Source: Solwaraspora sp. WMMA2065 (GTDB lineage: Bacteria > Actinomycetota > Actinomycetes > Mycobacteriales > Micromonosporaceae). Taken from it: a stretch of DNA of 64,000 bases. The translations under genes were made by a program, and so were the position numbers. The DNA is taken from positions 3,038,001-3,102,000 of the forward strand of contig NZ_CP128361.1 in assembly GCF_030345075.1 (NCBI RefSeq), in the 5' to 3' direction. Position 1 is the stretch's first letter; every line of letters starts with the position of its first letter. This document shows, one piece after another, positions 54,686 to 64,000 of this stretch. The notes under the pieces were generated by a model, which saw only the letters and a list, made by a program, of their open reading frames with translations, did no database searches and was not told the origin of the DNA.

Positions 54686-55318
54686 TCAGAGCAGGGCACC
54701 CTCGTCGTGCAGCCAGTCGACGAAACTGGTCGCTACGGCCGCTCCACAGTCCAGCAGCTCGACCAGCAGCGCGTCGTTGGCTCCGGCTGCGAGTGGGACC
54801 TGCAGCTCGGCGTAGATGGGCAGCTGACTCCGGTCGGTAGGGTCGCCGACGTACGCCTTGCAGAACCGTCTGGTGTGGTTCCACTCGTTGACCACCCGGT
54901 AGGCACGGTCTGCCCAGTCGGGCGGCACGGTGGAGTGCGGTCGGGCGCGGACCACCAGGATCTCGTCCTCCGGCCCTTCGAGGGTGAACAGGACGGCGTG
55001 CCGCTCCCACATCGCCAGCAGGCTGCCATCACCGTCCGCGAGATACCGAATGTCCAACATGTCCAATGCGGTGCCGATCCGACGGAGGGTCACCGGCACC
55101 ACCTGCGGCGAGAGCTCCTTGCCCGCTGCCGGCGACGGCATCGGGCAGGACGGCCCCGCAGGTCTGGTCGACCCGAGTTCGGTCGACGACCGGGGCGCCT
55201 GCTCCGGCGTTCGTGGCGCGGGCGGTCCAAGTCGGACACCGCCGTCCACTCCGGTCCTGCTTCGGGTATCCGGCTCACCGCCATCTGCGTGACCGGAGCG
55301 CCACGACCACCATGGCAT
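54686..55318 (-). CDS. YbjN domain protein
   Basis: A 210-residue protein whose C-terminal 130 residues are a YbjN domain (VTLRRIGTALDMLDIRYLAD; YRVVNEWNHTRRFCKAYVGD; LPIYAELQVPLAAG). The family resembles type III secretion chaperones in fold, and its role in actinomycetes is unknown. The N-terminal 70 residues are disordered. The ATG at 55318 has GAGG seven bases upstream; a GTG at 55327 would add three residues. Confidence 0.85.
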   Translation of the reverse strand: MPWWSWRSGHADGGEPDTRSRTGVDGGVRLGPPAPRTPEQAPRSSTELGSTRPAGPSCPMPSPAAGKELSPQVVPVTLRRIGTALDMLDIRYLADGDGSLLAMWERHAVLFTLEGPEDEILVVRARPHSTVPPDWADRAYRVVNEWNHTRRFCKAYVGDPTDRSQLPIYAELQVPLAAGANDALLVELLDCGAAVATSFVDWLHDEGALL

Positions 55319-55447
55319 TATCCGCACCTCACTCCCCAGCGGATCCGGGTGCCTACGTTGCGTCGGATCCGAGGCCCGACGGTACCCGGATAGCCGTTCC
55401 TAGACACCCCCCCAACGAACCCCCCGAACCAGAGGGATGAGGTAGCA

Positions 55448-56221
55448 TCATACTTTCGGCTGAGTGATCGTCGGCATGAGCGCAAGATTGTTAGCTCTTT
55501 GTGTCCAGGCAACCCCGAACGGCGCATCAAGTGCTACCCAATTACCTACTGTCCTGACCCGTACCACCGATTGCGGTTGATCCCCGGGGCGGCCCGACAG
55601 GTCGGTCCGGTCCTGACAGTCGACCGGCTCCGGCCGACCGACCGGCCCCTCGGTCGTGCCGAGAAAGCCCATCCGGGCCACCGCCTGCACCAGCCCTTGG
55701 CGGATCTCGATCCGCTCGCCGGTCGGACCGTCGTCGGTCACCACCACGGCCACGTGGTCGAGCAGGGCGTCCCGTACCGCCCGCTGGCCCACCGCCCGTC
55801 CACCGACGCCCTGCGTCTCGGCGGCTCGCAAGGTGCCGGCCGCCGCCACCGCGACCCGGCGCAGATCGGCCGCTGGCACCACCTCGACGGCCCGCGCCGG
55901 GCCGGGCGGCAACGGCCACCGCCACGCGCTGTCCCGGCGCGGCGGCAACCCGGTGGAGACCGCCGTCAGCCGGGCCAGCAACTCCGCAGCGGACACCGTG
56001 GCGTCCCCCGGGCCGGGCCCCGAGACGGTCCGCTGCACCAGGACCGCCCACGGCAGGCGGGCCCAGAGCTCGGTGCGGTCCCGGCCGGCCGACCGCAGCC
56101 GGACCGGCGCGTCGGGGTCCAGCCGGACCAGCCGGGCCAGGAACGCGCCGGCGTCGGTCAGCCCGGTCAGCCGGTGACCGGCCGACGCCGGGTCAGCCCG
56201 GGGTGCACGGCCGGCCATCAT
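55448..56221 (-). CDS. Conserved hypothetical protein in the ettA-thioesterase operon
   Basis: A 257-residue cytoplasmic protein with no domain that I recognise. It is Ala/Arg-rich at the N-terminus (LTDAGAFLARLVRLDPDAPV) and ends with a distinctive VRVRTVGNWVALDAPFGVAW stretch. The start at 56221 overlaps the thioesterase stop by four bases, and that gene overlaps ettA by eight, so the three are one coupled operon. A function in acyl or translation metabolism cannot be inferred from this alone. Confidence 0.75.
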   Translation of the reverse strand: MMAGRAPRADPASAGHRLTGLTDAGAFLARLVRLDPDAPVRLRSAGRDRTELWARLPWAVLVQRTVSGPGPGDATVSAAELLARLTAVSTGLPPRRDSAWRWPLPPGPARAVEVVPAADLRRVAVAAAGTLRAAETQGVGGRAVGQRAVRDALLDHVAVVVTDDGPTGERIEIRQGLVQAVARMGFLGTTEGPVGRPEPVDCQDRTDLSGRPGDQPQSVVRVRTVGNWVALDAPFGVAWTQRANNLALMPTITQPKV

Positions 56222-56722
56222 GCCTCGGCGGCATCGGCCGGTCGGACGTACGGCAGCAGGAAGGCCCGCTCCGCCTCGGTCAGCCGACGTGGCCGCCCCC
56301 GCTCCAGGTCGAACGGCACCAGCACCGAACGGGCCCGGCTGACCAGCAGATCGCCGTCGAACATCTCGTAGGCGACCGTGAACCGCGACGGACGGACCTG
56401 TTCGATCCAGAGCTCGATTCGGACGGTCGGTGCCTGGTCGGCAGTCGACCGGCCCATCCGGTAGTCGACCGGGCGCAGGTAGTCGACCTCGTGCCGGTGA
56501 ATCAGCACCCCGTCGGCGAACGAACCGATGCCCCAGGCCCGCCCGCCGGAGAACATCAACGCGACCCGGGCCTCCTCGTACAGCGTCAGGAACCGGGCGT
56601 TGTTGACATGCCCGTACGCGTCGAGATCGGACCAGCGCAGCGCAGCGTGAAACGTGTAGCGCCGGCCACCGCCGACGGCCGGAACCTCGCCGGTCGTCGA
56701 CGAGGCCCCGGCCAGTGCCGCA

Positions 56723-56730
<8 letters not shown>
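56218..56730 (-). CDS. Acyl-CoA thioesterase (hot-dog, 4HBT family)
   Basis: A 170-residue single hot-dog protein with the YbgC/4HBT signature LRWSDLDAYGHVNNARFLTL, where the Asp is the catalytic residue, and a basic C-terminus (DLERGRPRRLTEAERAFLLP). It hydrolyses acyl-CoA thioesters. It overlaps the ettA stop by eight bases and the unknown gene by four. The coupling of a thioesterase with ettA is frequent in actinomycetes, to my knowledge, without a known reason. Confidence 0.9.
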
Positions 56731-58399
<1,669 letters not shown>

Positions 58400-58758
58400 G
58401 GTGCGGCCTACCTCCAGAACTCTCGTGGGACCCGTCGGTACGGGCAGGTCACGACCCCGCGTACCGGCCGCCGGCACCGACCGGAGCGGCTACGGGTGGT
58501 ACGCGGTACGCGGTCGTGCGCGGTACGACGGTCCGATCGGTGCGTACGCCGTTGTCAATCCTGACAGGTCCGACGCCCCAGCCGCACCTCACCCCACCGG
58601 ACGACTGGGAGGTTCCCGCCGGTGGTACCTGCCGCATTGCGTCCGGCCGGGTTTCGAAGTCCTGATCAGCTGGGCACCAAGAGGGGGACGGGGGTCCGCC
58701 CGTCTGGCCCGCACAGTACGCTCATGGCGGTCCCGTAATCACCGGAGGTGTACGGAAC

Positions 58759-60156
58759 GTGACGGTTCGGAGCTCGTTCGTAGTGGTCGCCAACCGCCTG
58801 CCGGTGGACGAGGTGACCACGCCGGAAGGCCGCCAGTGGCGGCGCAGCCCCGGTGGTCTGGTGACCGCCCTGCACCCGGTGCTCGCCGCGCACCAGGGCA
58901 CCTGGGTCGGCTGGGCCGGTGGCGCAGGTGCGGCGCCGGAGCCCTTCGACCTCGAAGGCATCCGGCTGCACCCCGTCCCGCTGAGCGCGGAAGAGCTGGA
59001 ACGGTACTACGAAGGTCAGTCCAACGCCACCATCTGGCCGCTGTATCACGACGCCGTCGAAACGCCGGCGTTCAAGCGCCGCTGGCGGGAGGCGTACCGG
59101 GTGGTCAACGCCCGGTTCGCCGAGGCGGCTGCGGAGGTCGCCGACGAGGGTGCCACGGTGTGGGTGCAGGACTACCAGCTGCAGTTGGTGCCGGCCATGC
59201 TCCGGGAGATCCGCCCGGACCTGCGGATCGGTTTCTTCCTGCACATCCCGTTTCCACCGATCGAGCTGTTCATGCAGATGCCGCAGCGCGCCGAGATCCT
59301 GCGTGGGCTGCTCGGCGCCGACCTGGTCGGCTTCCAGCAGCGGCTGGCCGCGCAGAATTTCGTCCGGCTGGCCCGCCACCTGCTCGGGCTGCGGTACGAG
59401 GGCCAGATGATCCAGGTCGACGGCCGTAAGGTCAAGGCCGGCGCCTTCCCGATCTCGATCGACGTTCCGGAGATGGAACGGATGACCCACGACCCGACGG
59501 TGGAGGCACGGGCCAAGCAGATCCGCGCCGAGCTGGGGGATCCGAAGACGGTGATCCTCGGAGTGGACCGGCTCGACTACACCAAGGGGATCGAACTCAG
59601 GCTGAAAGCGTTCCGGGAACTTCTTGCTGACGGAAAGCTGACAGTTCCGGACGCGGTTATGGTGCAGGTCGCCACCCCCAGCCGCGAGCGGGTCGAGCAC
59701 TACCAGGCACTTCGGGTCAAGGTTGAGCGCGAAGTTGGCCGGATTAATGGTGAATTCGGCCGGGTGGGTGTGCCCGCCGTGCACTACCTGCACCAGTCGT
59801 ACAGTCGCAGTGAACTCGCCGCGCTCTACCGCGCGGCCGATGTGATGATGGTGACACCACTGCGAGACGGAATGAACCTGGTGGCCAAGGAGTACGTCGC
59901 GGCCCGCGCCGACACCGGCGGCGCCCTCGTGCTCAGTGAGTTCGCCGGCGCCGCAACGGAGCTGCGTCAAGCGTTCCTGTGCAACCCGCACGACCCGGAC
60001 GGCGTCAAGGACGCGTTGTTGCGGGCGGTGCATGTCGACAGTTCCGAGGCCCGGCGGCGGATGCGGATCATGCAGCGCCATCTGCGGACCCATGACGTCG
60101 GCCACTGGGCCCGCTCCTTCCTCACAGAACTCGGTGTGCCCGAGACGGAGGAATGA
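58759..60156 (+). CDS. otsA: Trehalose-6-phosphate synthase
   Basis: A 465-residue GT20 glycosyltransferase that makes trehalose-6-phosphate from UDP/GDP-glucose and glucose-6-phosphate. The N-terminal [12 protein letters not shown] loop with [11 protein letters not shown], the segment [18 protein letters not shown], and the donor-site residues in [16 protein letters not shown] and [19 protein letters not shown] are all present. The GTG at 58759 has a GGAGG site. The stop is directly followed by the start of the OtsB-GH15 gene. Confidence 0.96.
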   Translation: MTVRSSFVVVANRLPVDEVTTPEGRQWRRSPGGLVTALHPVLAAHQGTWVGWAGGAGAAPEPFDLEGIRLHPVPLSAEELERYYEGQSNATIWPLYHDAVETPAFKRRWREAYRVVNARFAEAAAEVADEGATVWVQDYQLQLVPAMLREIRPDLRIGFFLHIPFPPIELFMQMPQRAEILRGLLGADLVGFQQRLAAQNFVRLARHLLGLRYEGQMIQVDGRKVKAGAFPISIDVPEMERMTHDPTVEARAKQIRAELGDPKTVILGVDRLDYTKGIELRLKAFRELLADGKLTVPDAVMVQVATPSRERVEHYQALRVKVEREVGRINGEFGRVGVPAVHYLHQSYSRSELAALYRAADVMMVTPLRDGMNLVAKEYVAARADTGGALVLSEFAGAATELRQAFLCNPHDPDGVKDALLRAVHVDSSEARRRMRIMQRHLRTHDVGHWARSFLTELGVPETEE

Positions 60157-62766
60157 ATGAGAACGTCCGTCCTTGACGGGGACGTACGCGCGGCCGCGGA
60201 TCAGATCGATCCCGAGCTGCGCGCGGCGATCGGGCGGATCGCCCGGATGCCGATACTGCTGGTGGCCTGCGACTACGACGGCACCCTCGCACCGATCGTC
60301 GAGGACCCGACCCGAGCCGTACCGCTACCGGAGTCGGTCGCGGCGGTGCGGGCGCTGGCCGCGCTGCCGCAGACCACCGTCGCGGTGGTCTCCAGCCGAG
60401 CGCTGCGCGACCTCGCCGCGCTGTCCCGGCTGCCCAGCGAGGTCCATCTGGTCGGCAGCCACGGGTCCGAGTTCGACATCGGCTTCGTCGAACGGCTGGC
60501 CCCCGAGCAACTGCAGGTGCACTCCCAGCTCAAGCGGGAGCTACGGCAGCTGATCAAGGACCAGCCCGGGGTACGGCTGGAGGTCAAGCCGGCCAGCGTC
60601 GCGGTGCACACCCGGGGCGCCGATCCGGCGGTCACCGAAGCGGTCGTCGCGGCGGTCAACACCGGGCCCGCCGCATGGCCGGACGTCACCGTCACCCAGG
60701 GCAAGGAGGTCGTCGAACTGTCGGTGGTCGCCACCGACAAGGGCACCGCCCTGGACCAGATCCGCACCCAGACGTCGGCCAGCGGCGTGCTCTTCATCGG
60801 CGACTCGATCACCGACGAGAGCGCCTTCGCCAACCTGCACGGTCCGGACGTCGGCATCAAGATCGGCGACGGTGACACCCGGGCGCCGTTCCGGGTGGCC
60901 GAGCCGATCGACGCCGCACGGGTGCTCGGCGTCCTGCTGGAGACCCGGCGCAACTGGCTCTACGGCGAGCACGCGGTGCCGATCGAGCGCCACTCGATGC
61001 TGGCCAACGGCCGGACCATCGCGCTGCTCACCCCGGACGCCAAGGTGACCTGGCTCTGCCACCCCAAACCGGACTCGTCGGCGATCTTCGCCGATCTACT
61101 CGGCGGCGCACCGGCCGGGCACTTCACCGTCGCACCGGCCCGCGGCGGGTTCCCGCTGGGCCAGCGCTACCGGCCCGGCACGATGACCGTGGAGACCCGT
61201 TGGTCGGGGCTGACCGTCACCGACTGGCTGGACCACCCGCCAGCCGAGTCCTCAGCCGGCGACACGGTGCTGCCGGGCGCCGACTCCACCCTGGTCCGGG
61301 TGCTCACCGGCACCGGGCAGGCACAGCTGGAGTTCGCGCCACGCCCCGAGTTCGGTCAGGTGGCTGTGCAGTTGCAGCCGCTCGGCGACGGGCTGCTGGT
61401 GCTCGGTTCCAACGAGCCGGTCGCCCTCTACTCCCCCGGGGTGGAGTGGAAGGTCATCGACGACGGTGGCCGGGAAACCGCCCGAGCCCTGGTCGACCTG
61501 GCTGCTGTCGACGGCATGCTCACCATGGAACTGCGGTTCGGCTCGCACAGCCTGGAGCACCACACCGTCACCGTGCAGGACCGCCAGTCCACCGCAGAGC
61601 AGCCGTGGCGGGAGTGGGTCCGGCAACTGCGGCTGCCGAACACCGGCCGGGAGCTGGTCGCCCGCAGCGCGCTCACCCTGCGAGGGCTGTGCCACGAGGC
61701 GACCGGCTCGATCCTCGCCGCCGCGACCACCTCACTGCCCGAGGAGCTCGGCGGGGTACGCAACTGGGACTACCGGTACTGCTGGCTGCGGGACGCGGCG
61801 ATGAGCGCCCGGGCGTTGGTCGACCTCGGCTCGCTGGCCGAGGCCGAGGCGTTCCTACGCTGGGTGGACGGCTGCGTCGAGCGCACCGGCGGCCACCCGG
61901 AGCGGTTGCACCCGCTCTACACGGTGGAGGGACTGGAGCTGGGCGCGGAGGCGGTCATCGACACCCTCCCCGGCTACGCTGGTTCCCGCCCGGTGCGGGT
62001 CGGCAACCTGGCCAACCACCAGCTGCAGCTCGACGTGTTCGGGCCGATCGCCGACCTGCTCGCGGTGGTCGCCGATGCCCGTGGTTCCGTGCACGATGAC
62101 GAGTGGCGGGTGCTGGAGGCGATGGTGCAGGCGGTCGAGCGCCGCTGGCACGAGCCGGACCACGGACTGTGGGAGGCCCGGCTCGCTCCCCGGCACCATG
62201 TCTTCTCCAAGGTCATGTGCTGGATGACGGTGGACCGGGCGCTTCGGATGGCGGGCCGGCACGGCGGCGGCGAACGGCCAGACTGGGTCGAGCTACGCGA
62301 CCGGATCGGCCGCAACGTGCTGGAACACGGCTGGCATGCCAAGGCCGGCGCGTACACAGTCGCCTACGGCGACGAGGAGATGGATGCCTCCTCGCTGTGG
62401 ATCGGGTTGTCCGGGCTGCTGCCCGACGACGACCCGCGGTTCCTCGCCACCGTGCTCAAGGTGGAGGCGGACCTGCGCAGCGGCCCGGTGGTCTACCGCT
62501 ACCGGTGGGATGACGGGTTGCCCGGCCGGGAGGGCGGGTTCCACATCTGCACCGCCTGGCTGATCGAGGCGTACCTGCGCACCGGGCGGCGCGGTGACGC
62601 CGAGGAGCTGTTCGAGCAGATGATCGACACCGCCGGCCCGACCGGTCTGCTGCCCGAGCAGTACGATCCGCTCGCCGAACGCGGGCTGGGCAACCATCCT
62701 CAGGCGTACAGCCATCTGGGGCTGATCCGGTGCGCGCTGCTGCTGGACGACATGCTCAAGCTCTGA
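60157..62766 (+). CDS. otsB: Trehalose-6-phosphate phosphatase fused to a GH15 glucoamylase/trehalase-like domain
   Basis: An 869-residue two-domain protein. Residues about 30-260 are a HAD phosphatase with the nucleophile motif DYDGT (Asp39), HGSEFD, and GDSITDESAF, which is OtsB. Residues about 275-869 are a GH15 protein with the (alpha/alpha)6-barrel motifs GGVRNWDYRYCWLRDAAM and LPEQYDP (glutamate near residue 834, catalytic base). Actinobacterial GH15 proteins include trehalases, so one protein may both make and break trehalose. The ATG is immediately after the otsA stop, so the genes are coupled. Whether the GH15 part acts on trehalose or on alpha-glucans is not decided by sequence. Confidence 0.95.
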   Translation: MRTSVLDGDVRAAADQIDPELRAAIGRIARMPILLVACDYDGTLAPIVEDPTRAVPLPESVAAVRALAALPQTTVAVVSSRALRDLAALSRLPSEVHLVGSHGSEFDIGFVERLAPEQLQVHSQLKRELRQLIKDQPGVRLEVKPASVAVHTRGADPAVTEAVVAAVNTGPAAWPDVTVTQGKEVVELSVVATDKGTALDQIRTQTSASGVLFIGDSITDESAFANLHGPDVGIKIGDGDTRAPFRVAEPIDAARVLGVLLETRRNWLYGEHAVPIERHSMLANGRTIALLTPDAKVTWLCHPKPDSSAIFADLLGGAPAGHFTVAPARGGFPLGQRYRPGTMTVETRWSGLTVTDWLDHPPAESSAGDTVLPGADSTLVRVLTGTGQAQLEFAPRPEFGQVAVQLQPLGDGLLVLGSNEPVALYSPGVEWKVIDDGGRETARALVDLAAVDGMLTMELRFGSHSLEHHTVTVQDRQSTAEQPWREWVRQLRLPNTGRELVARSALTLRGLCHEATGSILAAATTSLPEELGGVRNWDYRYCWLRDAAMSARALVDLGSLAEAEAFLRWVDGCVERTGGHPERLHPLYTVEGLELGAEAVIDTLPGYAGSRPVRVGNLANHQLQLDVFGPIADLLAVVADARGSVHDDEWRVLEAMVQAVERRWHEPDHGLWEARLAPRHHVFSKVMCWMTVDRALRMAGRHGGGERPDWVELRDRIGRNVLEHGWHAKAGAYTVAYGDEEMDASSLWIGLSGLLPDDDPRFLATVLKVEADLRSGPVVYRYRWDDGLPGREGGFHICTAWLIEAYLRTGRRGDAEELFEQMIDTAGPTGLLPEQYDPLAERGLGNHPQAYSHLGLIRCALLLDDMLKL

Positions 62767-62776
62767 AACCGCAGCT

Positions 62777-62810
62777 GGTCCGGCGCGCCGCTCCCCCGGC
62801 ACGCCGGACC
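62777..62810. terminator. Bidirectional hairpin between otsB-GH15 and the siroheme synthase gene
   Basis: GGTCCGGCG (62777-62785) and CGCCGGACC (62802-62810) form a perfect 9-bp stem with additional internal GC pairing, lying between convergent stops at 62766 and 62813. Confidence 0.7.
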
Positions 62811-62812
62811 GC

Positions 62813-64000
62813 TCAGTCCTCGGTCCGGTCGGCTCGGCCGGTCGGCCGGTCGGCTCGATCGGTCGGCACGTCCAGCGTGCCGACCACGTCGCCGACGACC
62901 ACCACGGCCGGCGGCCGCAGTCCGGCTGCGGCGGCCTCGCCGGCCACCGCGCCCAGGGTCGACGTCAGCGCCCGCTGGGCACCGGTGGTCGCCTCCTGCA
63001 CCACCGCCGCCGGGGTGTCCGCGCCACGGCCGTTGGCGAGCAGCGTCCCGGCGATCGCCGGCAGGTTCTTCAGCCCCATCAGCACCACCAGGGTGCCGCG
63101 CAGCCGGGCGAGCGCCGGCCAGTCCACGAGCGACAGCCGGTGCCCCGGCGGCAGGTGGCCGGAGACCACGGTGAACTCGTGGGCCACCCCCCGGTGGGTG
63201 ACCGGGATACCGGCGGCGGCGGGTGCCGCGACCGAACTGCTCACGCCGGGCACCACCGACACCGGTACGCCCGCCTCGACGCAGGCCAGCAACTCCTCGC
63301 CGCCCCGGCCGAAGACGTACGGGTCACCGCCCTTGAGGCGGACCACTGTGGATCCGGACCGGGCCCGGTCCACCAGGATCCGGTTGATCTCCTCCTGAGC
63401 GGCAGCCGGGCCGTACGGGATCTTCGCGGCGTCGACCAGCTCGACCCGGGCGGGCAGCTCGTCCAACAGCAGCCCGGGCACCAGCCGGTCGGCGACCACC
63501 ACGTCGGCTTCGGCGAGCGCGCGGCGGCCCTTCACGGTGATCAGTTCCGGGTCGCCGGGGCCGGCGCCGACCAGGACCACCCGGCCGGTCGGGCCGGGGC
63601 CGGCGGTGGCCGGTGCCTCCCCGGCGGGGTCAGCGACCGGGATGGTGCCGTCGGACAGCCGCTGGTCAATCGCGTCCCGGACCCGGACCGCCCGCTGCGG
63701 GTCCCCGCCGCCGAGCACCGCCACGGTCACCGGGCCGTGCCGGGTCACCGCCGGCGTCCAGGCGGTCGCCTCGGTCCGGTCGTCGGCCCGAACGCAGAAC
63801 ACCCGCCGGGGCTCGGCGGCAGCGCTGACTTCGGCCGCCGCCGCCGGGTCGTCGACGGCGACCTGGACCAGCCAGGCCCCGTCCAGGTCACCGGGCTGGA
63901 ACCGCCGCTGCCGCCAGCTCAGCCGCCCGGCGGTGACGAGCCCGTGCAAAGCCGGGGTCAGCTCGGGTGACACGACGAGCACGTCGGCTCCGGCGTCCAG
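62813..64000 (-). CDS. cysG: Siroheme synthase (CysG-type): uroporphyrinogen-III C-methyltransferase with N-terminal NAD domain (partial)
   Basis: The frame continues off the right edge, so the true start is outside; the visible part begins within the NAD-binding precorrin-2 dehydrogenase domain (LDAGADVLVVSPELTPALH). The C-terminal SUMT domain (about 250 residues) has VVLVGAGPGDPELITVKGRR, KGGDPYVFGRGGEE and VVPGVSSSVAAPAAAGIPVT. It methylates uroporphyrinogen III to precorrin-2, on the way to siroheme for nitrite or sulfite reductases. The middle of the N-terminal part contains FCVRADDRTEATAW, the segment of the dehydrogenase domain. The ferrochelatase activity cannot be judged from this part. 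Confidence 0.93.
   Translation of the reverse strand: MDAGADVLVVSPELTPALHGLVTAGRLSWRQRRFQPGDLDGAWLVQVAVDDPAAAAEVSAAAEPRRVFCVRADDRTEATAWTPAVTRHGPVTVAVLGGGDPQRAVRVRDAIDQRLSDGTIPVADPAGEAPATAGPGPTGRVVLVGAGPGDPELITVKGRRALAEADVVVADRLVPGLLLDELPARVELVDAAKIPYGPAAAQEEINRILVDRARSGSTVVRLKGGDPYVFGRGGEELLACVEAGVPVSVVPGVSSSVAAPAAAGIPVTHRGVAHEFTVVSGHLPPGHRLSLVDWPALARLRGTLVVLMGLKNLPAIAGTLLANGRGADTPAAVVQEATTGAQRALTSTLGAVAGEAAAAGLRPPAVVVVGDVVGTLDVPTDRADRPTGRADRTED

Overview
The window is high-GC actinobacterial DNA. Codon usage with G/C at third positions, frequent GTG starts, a mycothiol-type nitroreductase homologue next to pepN, and the otsA/otsB-GH15 trehalose locus point to a mycelial actinomycete, most likely Micromonosporaceae. 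This is inferred from gene content; no 16S is present. No tRNA, rRNA, CRISPR array or phage module was seen.

Region 1 (1-15,400) looks like one catabolic system for an amine or amide. It has a peptide-type ABC importer operon with an alpha/beta hydrolase inside it, a copper amine oxidase, a GntR/FCD repressor, and a second operon encoding a Rieske oxygenase, a glutamine-synthetase-like ligase, an aldehyde dehydrogenase, and one polypeptide that joins a class V PLP enzyme to a sarcosine-oxidase-type flavoprotein. The same TTGGATCCAA dyad stands in front of the importer operon, between the amine oxidase and the repressor gene, and in front of the Rieske operon, and I found it nowhere else. This is the strongest candidate for an undescribed system in the window.

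Region 2 (15,400-20,580) is a graveyard. It holds remnants of a saccharopine-dehydrogenase-like gene, a LysR gene split by an IS605/IS1341-type tnpB fragment, a quinone-reductase tail, a frameshifted GntR gene and a possible IclR tail. Among them are three intact genes: a membrane protein, and an XRE-cupin regulator divergent from a methyltransferase.

Region 3 (20,577-27,723) is a sugar ABC importer divergent from a GH43 beta-xylosidase-like enzyme, with two operator-like palindromes between them, followed by an SDR and an MFS permease. Region 4 (27,770-36,400) has a MoaD/BNR-repeat pair, metH under a predicted S-adenosylhomocysteine riboswitch, and a PAP2 phosphatase reading in frame into a lipoprotein. 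Region 5 (36,500-46,414) carries an Eis-type acetyltransferase, rpiB, a DUF1015 protein, an Rv2466c-like thioredoxin-fold protein and pepN (the order resembles the M. tuberculosis Rv2465c-Rv2467 neighbourhood), a broken GNAT gene and a zinc alcohol dehydrogenase.

Region 6 (46,456-58,399) contains small membrane and DUF proteins, an amidase, a class F sortase with a candidate substrate, an HNH nuclease, an MscS channel, an MFS permease, a group II truncated haemoglobin, a YbjN protein, and an overlapping ettA-thioesterase-unknown operon. Region 7 (58,759-64,000) is otsA, an OtsB-GH15 fusion, and a convergent siroheme synthase that runs off the window. Hairpins consistent with bidirectional terminators lie between several convergent gene pairs.
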